A stretch of DNA of 64,000 nt from Thuidium tamariscinum. Its lineage: Eukaryota > Streptophyta > Bryopsida > Hypnales > Thuidiaceae. Below the pieces are notes generated by a model that searched no databases, was not told the DNA's origin, and saw nothing but the letters and a program-made list of their open reading frames with translations. A program made the position numbers and the translations under genes. Every line of letters begins with the position of its first letter. The stretch's first letter is position 1. The DNA lies in NCBI GenBank assembly GCA_947034885.2, contig OX344753.2, forward strand, positions 5,270,001-5,334,000, written 5' to 3'. Below, one piece after another: positions 48,515 to 58,109 of this stretch.

Positions 48515-49169
48515 TTGTAGGTAGAAATCCAGGGAAATTTAGCCAGTTTTGAGAACGCTGGTCGTGACCATCTGTACTTAATATAATAGATGATTGAGAG
48601 TTGCCACCCCGGGGTTCAAGGACTGGAGATGGAACCAGCTAAGTACAATCGACGTACTGAGGATGGGAATTGGCGATGGAACCAGCTGTTTGAGTCAGTT
48701 ACGCAGAATGGGCATCACGAGGAGGCTGATGCGGCTATCTGCAGGCTGGGGTTGGCAGGTACGGTTTCCCGTGACGATCGATCGAGCTAGCTTCGATCAG
48801 TACGTTGAGGGTTCTTGAACATAGACATGAAATCCTTCGTTCAGTTGGTTGGAAGTGAAATGAAGTACTATATATATATTACCGGCAGAACATTTAGTAA
48901 AATCAGCTTGATCGATCGATCGATCGAATTAAATGCAATCAATTAGCTCGAATAAAGTGTACGTAATCAAGCAGCTCATGCATGACGAGACTGAGCAGTA
49001 TGACTGTTGCTAAGTTAATAAGTATATCCAGGGAAGTGATCGAAACTTGGAGGGATCGATCGAGAGCTTTGAATTCGTGTACGTGCATGGTACGGTGTGG
49101 AAGGCAACGTCGCCGCCGTACTGATGTGAGATCATCCTTGATGCGATCGAAGAAATATCTTCTGATCTA
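48515..49169. other. GC-rich island of unknown nature
   Basis: About 48550-48800 and 49000-49160 are much less AT-rich than the surroundings, with frames up to about 74 codons (e.g. 48594-48818) that resemble no protein I know. A tandem GATCGATCGATCGATCG run lies near 48910. Possible gene or promoter remnant. Confidence 0.3.
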
Positions 49170-49512
49170 CAGTGGAAACACCCAAAACCGTCCGAATAAG
49201 GAATTTAGCATGGTTGGAGGCATCTTTTTCTAAAACTGATATTTTTCTAGTATTAGCAAGAGAAAATAATGAATATTAAAAAAAAATTAAATTTTTCAAA
49301 ATCAGTATGTAATTTCTACAAATTTTCAAAGAGTTGGCTCCCTAGACCACTGGAACCGTCCTATAGGTGTACCCTAAACTGAACTGTACTGAAATCAGTT
49401 GTCAGTGAATGAAAATTATACATGTGTCTTACAATTGTGTCAGCAAATTAGAGTTAAACACTTGTCAAACACTTTAATGAACGCTTGTGGATGGAAATGG
49501 GTGTTTCTCCCT
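49170..49512 (-). mobile_element. 343-bp TA-flanked TIR element, family 4, copy 2
   Basis: Inverted near-identical partner of 33511-33897, flanked by TA at 49168-49169 and 49513-49514. It lacks about 40 bp present near one end of copy 1, which accounts for the length difference. Confidence 0.82.
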
Positions 49513-50560
49513 TATATCTCTATTTCGAGCTTTCATTATTTTCTTGGCACCAATATATTGTCCACGTTCAGCTAGCGATTGCAAGAAAGGATTCACTGCA
49601 AGCTAGGAAGCAGCCTCGACAGACTCCCGCAAGTTAAGCTAGCTAGCCTTCAGAATGCGGAACCGAAGAGTACCACTGACCACAACCCAGGAGCGGTCTA
49701 GCTAGCTCAAGCGCCGAAATGCGGCTCTTCCCAGATCGAGGATATATATATAATACTCCGCATCAGATTAGTTCCTCGTGGGCCGTCTGGAGCGGCGGAA
49801 ATGCTAACTTACAGTGAGTTTTCTAACACGGGCAGACAATAAACTTTAATTTATAACAGCAATTGAGACACTGATAAAATACCCGTGGGTATAGTGCAAC
49901 TCTTGTATTTTATATGTAGGAGTTATCGGCATTAACACGGCTTAGAAGATGGCTTTTGTTCAAATTATATCAAATTAAAAACGGACTAAAAAGCAGTTAG
50001 GTGAAGGCCAAATTAAGAAAAAAATTTATGTAGAAAATGTTGCATTACATACATATTTGAAAAAAAAACTCACACTATATATAGGATTGAAATACCATAA
50101 TATATAAAGAGTAGTTTTTAAGAATCCATACAAGGAATTCTCACTAATAAAAATTAAATTTTTATTATTAAAAAGCCCCCAAATTAATTTGGGTAGCTCG
50201 GCCTATGATATATGTATTAAAAAAATTCATATAATTAGGTTTTAATGATATTATTGTCCTCAAAGAATATTTATTTCATATATATAACTACATTTATGGA
50301 ATTTGGATTCCTTGTTAAAAGGGCTACAAGAATTTCCTACATTAAAGCAAATTATATACTTTGAAAATAGATTATAATTTCCTAAACTAAGGTGGCTCAA
50401 GTTAATAGAAAGGCTATGGACTTATTACAAAGTAAAGGATTTGTTGCTGGAGTCTATTCTTCAAAAGGGAGAAATGTAGTCAGTTTGGCAGTCGCGTCCA
50501 TTATCTTGTGACTTTTATTTTGTGGTTTTTTGTAGGGACTTCAATTCAAGTACTCCATAA
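49513..50560. other. Intergenic DNA
   Basis: A GC-richer first 300 bp, including a short GATTGCAAGAAAGG fragment like the family 5 terminus near 49576, followed by AT-rich DNA. No gene seen. Confidence 0.4.
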
Positions 50561-52032
50561 AGAGTGATTGCAAAAAACACTTGTCCTTTTTTTTGTCTCC
50601 TTGACCTTTATCAAGTAGTTTTCATAACTTTTTCATCTTTTGTTCTTTTGATTTGAAATTTGGATTTAAGTTGTATACAAAAGTTTTACAAGTTGTGTAA
50701 TTTTTATAATTTCAAAAAAAGTTGTTTTACTGGGTCGTTGCAAGAAACACCTACCAAAAAGCGTAGCGTTTTGCAACGTAGTCTTTTTTTTTTCGGGAGT
50801 ACTTTAAAATTAGAAAAAAAAGTTTTTAAAAAAGTGAAAAATATGTTTCATGTATAAACCTTTAAGAAGAATATACCCTAGAAAGAAAAAGTGTAGGAAA
50901 ATTCTCTAAGTAGGAAATCCAGAAAAGTGCAAAATCTCATGAAAATTAGTACCTCAACATTTTAATTTGTAAAAAATAGGAAAATCAATTTTAAGAAAAA
51001 ATAAAAATTGGCCATTTGAGGAAAGTTGATTTTGATGAGATTTGACCAAAAGAACGATCTTAGAACCATCATCAATGTTCAAAAATTGCATGCCACGGGA
51101 AAAAATTTGTACTCATGTAGAGGATATAAAAAAACATATTTTTAGATTTTTATTTGAAATTTATAGTTTTTACACCTATGCAATTAGACCATGAAAGTTT
51201 CGTCTTGAAATCATTAAATTTAGACACTGCGAACGTAATGATAACCATAAACGTAATTTTGTGACGTTCAATGAAAATGTTTTTTAAATATAAAATGATT
51301 TTTTTTAATTTCTGAAAAATAAGGGATCTAATAAACTTCAAGTTAGGTATGTTCAATAAAAATTTCATTTCATTGGACTTAATCTCCAAAAGTTATTGTA
51401 GACAACAAAAAAGTGGTTCAAATTGTGACATAAAATAGGACAGGTGTTTCTTGCAATGACCCTACTACTTTTAAACTACCCCCAATTGGATGTCTACCTT
51501 GTCCATTTGGAAGGGGGGGGGGGATTTACTGATTTAGTCCTATTCTTGACCCAAAAATGTAAATTTTGATTTGAAAATTGGCATGCAAGGACCACTACTA
51601 AAGTCACACAAGTTTAAAAGATATTTTTTGAAAATATTATACTGTCCAACTTCCACATGTGCTGAAAGTGCACTACTTTTGCGCAAGTGTCAAGAATACA
51701 ATTTATTTTACAAAGATGAAAATTGTTGAACACGAGCATTTCAAAATTAGAATTTTTTTTTTGAATTTTATATTTTTGAATTTTTTTACTATTTTTTAAA
51801 AAAAATAAAAAAATATCTATTTACATTGTATTTTCCATTGTCCTTTTTTTGTGCATAACTTTTAGAGGTAAATTTTCTTAGGTTTGAATTTTAAGAGATA
51901 TAAAATGTCCTCATTTCTCTTCAAATTATCCATATTTTATTTTATTTAAAAAATTATTATTCCAAAAGTCATAGGACTCATGGAAATAGGCCATTTTAAA
52001 ACAAAAATGGTAAGTGTTTCTTTCAACATTCT
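50561..52032 (+). mobile_element. Family 5 element interrupted by another family 5 copy
   Basis: The left arm (50561-50731) parallels 47816 onward: CTTGACCTTTA-CAAGTAGTTTT, then CATAACTTTTTCATCTTTTGTTC. It stops at the nested element and resumes at 51467 with blocks matching 47995 onward (TGTCTACCTTGTCCATTT, GAAAATTGGCATGCAAGGAC). The right end near 52032 is degraded. Confidence 0.7.
50732..51462 (+). mobile_element. 731-bp family 5 element nested in a relative
   Basis: Termini GGGTCGTTGCAAGAAACACC and (right, reverse complement) GGGTCATTGCAAGAAACACC. TACT is duplicated exactly (50728-50731, 51463-51466). Removing the element and one TACT restores host sequence that lines up with the uninterrupted relative near 47985-48000, confirming the 4-bp duplication. 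Confidence 0.85.
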
Positions 52033-53317
52033 TAACCTATAGAAGACACAATGAGAGGCCAATGGATGACTTTCTATATTATTGTAGAAACAAACCAAAT
52101 GCACCTATTGATCCAAAAATTGAATCATATTTGAATTAATACCTATGATCAATAAGGTGGCAATGGTTTCCAAAGTTAAAATTCTATGTGTTCAAAAAAA
52201 ATTTAATCTCTTCGTAGGATTATTGTATTATAGGGTTGAGCATCATGGTGCATATTTTTTTAATTTTTTCATTTTAAAATTAGAAAATATGTACTTTATG
52301 ATACCTTGCAAATTTGTTTTTCCAAATTATTGGTCAATATATCAAAAAAATTCTATGTTTTAAGTGCTAAAATAAAAAAAGAATAGCCCCAAAAAATGTC
52401 AATAAAAATTGATTATCAATAGAAATATAATGATTTTTAGGCTTCAATATCGATGTGGAAATTTCCATAGCTAATGTCTCCTAATTAAAGAATAGGGCTC
52501 CAAAACCTTTAGTCTTATGTCACTAGTAGCACAAAGAGAAATGGAGTTCTAGTGTTTTACCAATTAAATCATTTCTTTGAATCATTTCATGATACCTTTA
52601 GGAATAAAAATGTAATTCTTCTTTTTGCTTGTATGGAGTAGGGGACACAACTTGAAGGAAATCAAATTATATATCTTTATAATAAAGGAAGTGTTCTACT
52701 TATAAGCATGACTGACAAAAAACTAAGGAATAAAATCCAAATGTGGATCAACATTCAATCTACATATTGATCCTTAAAGGAAGGGGTTTCATCATCAAGG
52801 TAGTTAGCCAAAAAAATATAGGGAGTAAAATGTTGACATAGAGTAACATCCAATCTTCATATTGACTTCAAAATGAAGCATCTTTATTAATTAGGTAGTT
52901 GGCCGAAAATCACCATATTACAAGATGAATAGGTTGCATTCTTTATTTTATTTCTACAATTTCTTTGAAAATCAATGAATACTAAGCTACTAAGCTATGT
53001 AATCAAGCTAGTCTACCATTAAAGCAACCTTTGAAAAGTTGATTGCATTTAAGAGAAAGTTGAACTCCTTCAAATAGTTTTTGCTGGAAGAAAAATGGAA
53101 TTGGCATCAAACCCCAAGTCATTTCATATTGGGTTTTTTTGGACCTTTGTAGAATTTGTTATTGTAAAATTTTTGAATTTGATTATTCACTAAAAGTAAA
53201 GCTACTTCTTGGAATGTGCACTATTGGTACATTTAAGAAAACAATCTCTACCTCTATGTCAATGATCACTTTTAGAACAAGGCCTATTTTAGTTTTTAGA
53301 CTACATCCAACTTTACT
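52033..53317. other. AT-rich intergenic DNA
   Basis: No supported gene, RNA or complete element. Stray frames of up to about 72 codons are AT-rich and unlike known proteins. Confidence 0.45.
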
Positions 53318-54052
53318 AGGTGAAAGCATGAAACATTAGTACTATTTTGCGTCACACTTGAAGTTTTGGAGTTGCCATGGGCCATAACTTTTAAAGCATC
53401 AACCAAACTAAATTGGAATTTTGATTGGAGATGTCTAATATGACAACAATCAAAATATTTATTTTTCAAAAAATCATTATAAAATTAAATTTCAATTTAG
53501 CTAATTTGTCACACTTTGTAGTTTAGGGTTTTTTTAGTATGAAGTACTAGGGAGTATCCAAAAACTAATGATCTAAAGCTAAATTTTTTATGGTCTATTG
53601 CCATACTAGGTAGGCATGTTTCTACCAAAGGAAATTCAAAAAATCATTATTTTCTTTCCTCTACATGTGTGCTAATAGGCATCCCTTGCGTACACTTTTT
53701 CAAACATTCAAGATGGTTTTGAGATCATTCTCTTAGTAAAATCTCTTCATCTTAAAGTTCCTCCAAATGGAGAAATTTCTAGTTTCATTTTTTTTTAAAT
53801 TCCCTATTTTTTACAAATTAAAATGTCAAAGTACCTATTATCATGAAATTTAGCACTTTTCTAGTTCACCTATTTAAAGATTTTTTTTCTACACTTTTCC
53901 TTCCTAGGGTACCTTCTTCTTAAAGGTATATACATTGAACAATTTTTTTTAATTTTCTTAAAATTATTTTTCAAATTATACAATATTCCTAAAAAATCAT
54001 GAGTATTGTGCGAAACACTACAAAAACTTATCGGTCTTTCATGCTTTCACCC
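53318..54052 (-). mobile_element. 735-bp family 5 element, older inverted copy
   Basis: Termini AGGTGAAAGCATGAAA and (right, reverse complement) GGGTGAAAGCATGAAA, flanked by TACT (53314-53317) and TACC (54053-54056). Reverse complement matches 50732-51462 (GATCT-A-AACCATC, CATGTAGAGGA); same orientation as 10798-11300. Confidence 0.72.
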
Positions 54053-55951
54053 TACCAATCCTTACTAGGCTACTACCAAAAATAGTAAAATTAGGTTGCC
54101 TAAATAATTAGGTTGCTTGACATCTAGAAAGTTATTCTACATTCTAGCAGCCACCAAAGTCTACAATGAAAACTTTTTAAAATATTTCCATTAGTACACA
54201 TGAAGGTTCATGAGTCCCAATCACAACAATACCAGTAATTCAAAACTCTATAGTGCATTCTCATACAATAACTGAAACTATTTACATAGTGTATCATACG
54301 TCAAGAAATCAGAGTGGGGCAACCTAATTTCACTATTTTGTGTAGCTGTTTCTAGGACACTCTAGACGTACAAGATGCTAACTAAGAAGATTTTTAAAAG
54401 GCGTGATGGAGGGCTTCATCGGTACCAGTAGAAAGTAGATGAACCCAAACCTTGTTGGTCCAGTAAATGGAACATTCGAACTGCAGGTCACCTACTATGC
54501 GGCAGCATCCGTGCCTCCAGAAGCTAGCCTTGGTTGGTCATCGTTTCCGACCTCGCGGTGCCATTTCCTACGCTTGGAAAATTGCTGGATGCCGCGGCTG
54601 TGAATCACGCGCAGGCCGAGTGACATCAGCGGGGGTCCCTCGGGCTTCAGCTGCGGGGTCACCTGCAACCTCAAGTGGGTCCTCGTTCGCAACCCTGGAA
54701 CCGACGCCGAGCTGGTCCGGAATCATCAGTGCAAGCTTTGGGCTCCCTCACCGGTCTCAATGAAGGAGGAGTACAGTACCGGGATTTAGTTACAAGTTAC
54801 AAGTTAGCCGGTTGAAATGTAGAATTTGTGAACTGAGTTCAAAATTTTAGGAAAAAAATTGATCATTTTAGAGGGAGGAAAAAGAATATTTTTTTATTTT
54901 CTTAAGGCCTAGCTGAGAGTATACTCTAAACAACTAGTTGGTCCAAGAAAATGTAGGATTTTAGCCGGTTTCTTTCTAAATTGTGACTGGTCTCATTGTG
55001 TGAATCACATTTGCATTCATTGGAGGTCAAACTAAATTACTAAGTTCAGGCTCTTTTACATAAAATTCCAAGGATGAAGGGTTGCATGGTTGGAGATGAA
55101 CTAGATTGGGATGAACTCGCCCCCTTACTTGGCCTCTTCTAAGCAGTGACCCTAGAACGTATTTGTTTTAATTCGCTAGAAGGCTACACATCTACAATAC
55201 TTTGGAGCTATTTTTGCAACGTGTCATTTGCTTGTGTAGAAGGAGTAAACTAAAATTGTCTCAAAAGTGGAGTATTCTGTATATTTTTAATTTGGGAAGT
55301 AAAGGCCAAGTTGCGACATGTAAGAAAGTACACTACAAGACAGAGAGCTAATTCTCCTTTTGAGGGTTTTTGGCACCTTTCTAAAGCCCTATGCCTACTA
55401 ATATGTACCCTCCAATCAAGCCTCCAAGCGAAATGATCAACAACCCAAGAAAGTTTGTGGCTACTGGATGAAAAGAAGTTAGCAAATAGATGCTACTCCC
55501 CATTTAGATGAATAGTCTGAATTGTGACATGTTTAGACTAGGGCTTCAAGATTTGACTCAAAATCTTTTTTTTGAAGTCATTTTTCAAATGTATATTTAG
55601 CGCATGTACTTCACAAGTAGAAAACTAGCGCAAATTAGCCAGTTTTGAGATCACTGCTTCCAAGTCATTTCACAAATGCAAGCAGAAAAACAAACCCTAT
55701 TTCAGTTTGTCCTTGATTAATTTACCAGAGACATCTCTTGCAACTAATTTGGGGCCTTTGAATGTAAATATGAGTTCAAAATTTGCAAATATAATCATGT
55801 GTGGACCAAAAAAAATTTCAGCGTTTCCCAAGGGGCTGGGCTGAGCGAGGGAGGGAGTTCACCCTGGCTCGGCTATAAGTTACTAAGCTATCTTCAGTTA
55901 CATGGAAGCGGATTCCCAGTCATTCTCAGTCATCCATTGGATAATCTTTAA
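54053..55951. other. Intergenic DNA with a GC-rich island at about 54430-54790
   Basis: The island has frames on both strands (98 codons plus, 65 codons minus) but no recognisable product. Its contrast with the neighbourhood suggests a gene remnant or captured fragment. The rest is AT-rich and empty of recognisable features. Confidence 0.35.
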
Positions 55952-57456
55952 CCCTAGAGCACACCGATGTCCAATTTCTGGACAATGAACAGATTCAAAA
56001 TTACTTTTCTGTCTCATTACTACTTAGATGGAAGTCATCCTAATTTTGAGAAATTTTTTATGAAGATTTTGTTCTATCCAAGGATTGGATTTGGTATTTC
56101 TAGAGTACATAATTTTCTTAATTTTCTAAAATTACAAATATGGAAGTATGTCAAGTAGTTAACCCCTAAAGTCCCAAAGTCCCCTCGGGGGACGCTTGGG
56201 ATTTCGGGCAGGCTCGTGTGACTTGAAATTTTGACCTGATTTTTTGAAACTTTTTTTGAAGATAGGGAATCACATCAGCTTTTTAAAAATATAATTTTTT
56301 TTTCAATCGGTGCCTGGGAGCAGAAGTTTTGCCATTCGAAGTCAAAAAAGCAGTTCGGCGGGCAGAAAAAAAAAACCACAAAAAAATGAAATTTTTTTTT
56401 TCAATTTTTTTCCTGAAAGATTATGTTTTTGTCTACATTTGAAGCTTTGATTCATCCTATTTGGACTAATAATGAAAAAGTTATGGACAATCTTGTTTTT
56501 CGGGCAATTTAAGCATCTTCTTCAAAAAACAACTTATAGAATTCATTTTTGAATGCAATTTTCAATTTTTTTCAAATTTTTTTTTTGACAAGGTTGAGTT
56601 TGTTTTCAAGAACAATCCCACCATTGGGATTATGATTTCTTAATTCCATCTAAGGGCTATTAACAATTTAGTATTTTGTTCAACTTTGGACCTACTTCTG
56701 TTTAACAATTTTTTTATATGTGAAAATCAAGTTTTGACATTCTAAAATTTTTTTCCCCAACTCTAAACTCAAATGTTCAAGATAAAAAATTTTAACCTTA
56801 TGGTGTGTAGTGCAAAAAAAATCCACAAATGGCCATCAAAGTCACCTGAAATTGCAGGCCGCAGTTGAAAAAAACTTTTTTTTTCAACTTCAAATGCTAA
56901 TATCTTCCAATCCGTACGGTCAAACTTCATGAAATTTTTACCACATGATTTGAGACAAGTGAAGTACAAGATCCTACGGTTAGATTCTAAGAAAAAAAAG
57001 TTTTTTTAGGTTTCTTGAGTGATTGCAGCAGAAATGGCAGTTTTCAGTGGTTTCAGAGCCAGAAAATGCCTTGGGAACTTAGGGGTTAACTTGCTTTGAC
57101 TGTAGTTCAAAACCAAATTTGCAAAAATGAGGTCATAGAATTAAGGAACAAAAAAATTTCAAAAAATCACCATGTGAAGAGAACCTCATTTCAAACCCAC
57201 TCCAACAAATTTTACTTGAAAAATGTCAATATTCTGCTTGTAATTGAGTTTTGAAGGAATTTTGAAATTTTCCTTTCAGAATTTATAGAAAAATATTGGT
57301 GAAAGCATTGAGGAATCTAACCATATGAATGGAATCTAAAACTCAGAATTTACAACTTCTGTTTGTATCACAATCCCAAAATATTCTTCCAAATAGTACT
57401 TTATAATGTTTTTTCCCAAATCGTCAATTCTGGACATGATTCGAGTCGCTCTAGGG
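55952..57456. mobile_element. TTAA-flanked piggyBac-like element (outer), CCCTAGAGC termini
   Basis: Exact TTAA on both sides (55948-55951, 57457-57460). Ends CCCTAGAGC and GCTCTAGGG, with further TIR similarity inward (GTCCA-AATT). CCCTAGA-type ends with TTAA are the classic piggyBac signature. Without the nested 923-bp element, the core is about 578 bp with no transposase, so it is non-autonomous. Confidence 0.75.
56163..57085. mobile_element. 923-bp TTAA-flanked element nested in the outer one
   Basis: Exact TTAA on both sides (56159-56162, 57086-57089). Left end CCCCTAAAGTCCCAAAG, right end (reverse complement) CCCCTAAGTTCCCAAGG. No ORF of meaningful length and no DDE transposase. Same TTAA/CCC architecture as the outer element but different TIR sequence, hence a separate family. 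Confidence 0.75.
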
Positions 57457-57460
57457 TTAA

Positions 57461-58109
57461 AAGAAAAACCCAAAGAGTGTTCTGGATCCTCCATTTACAC
57501 ACTCCAACCACGGCTACAATGAACTAACCGGCGGTTCTCATCGAACATTGCTACGGATATTATATAAAAATATAATATCCGTACATGCAATTCGATGTCA
57601 GCATTGGATTGTTTGCAGAGGTGGAATTACCTCTTTTTCAATTTCTAACCCACACAAACACTAAGGAGGCATACAAATGAATGAAATTCAAGGCAGAGTA
57701 CAGCCCCCAGGACAACTGGAGGTGATTGTTCCAAAACTGAGTATCTTCTTTCAATTAAATCGCTTTCTTTACAAAAGAGCTTTGCGAGTGCATTAGCTCT
57801 GCAGAATCCACTTGTTTCACGCTAGATCCAACAAGAACTGACTCCCAGTTCTCAATCCTCTTGCTAACTTCAAATTCCGACAAACGGCTAAAGTAGCTGA
57901 GGGAGAATTCAGCTCCCTTTCAGTGCATCCCCAAGAGATCACAAGCGCATGGCCACGCGACGCAAAGTCCTCAGTAACCAGATGACGTCTTGGGAATCAA
58001 AGTTGAAGTTCGGCTACAACTTCGAAGTAGGATCTCAAATCCGCTGCAACAAAGTCCTTCAGAATGCCACAACGAAGGAATAGATAAGTCCCTAATAACT
58101 GTCGCATCT
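57461..58109 (-). other. 3' UTR and downstream flank of RPB1
   Basis: Moderate GC near 57780-58109 fits an RPB1 3' UTR. A perfect palindrome lies at 57553-57582. No other gene recognised. Confidence 0.4.
57553..57582. repeat. Perfect 13-bp inverted repeat with 4-nt loop
   Basis: ACGGATATTATAT, four A residues, then the exact reverse complement. As RNA on either strand it forms a clean hairpin. It lies 528 bp past the RPB1 stop codon and could be a processing or termination structure, or a fragment of a repeat. Confidence 0.8.

Noticed and set aside
49571-49590. GATTGCAAGAAAGG fragment resembling a family 5 end
   Set aside because: Too short, no inverted partner, and the surrounding sequence does not match the family.
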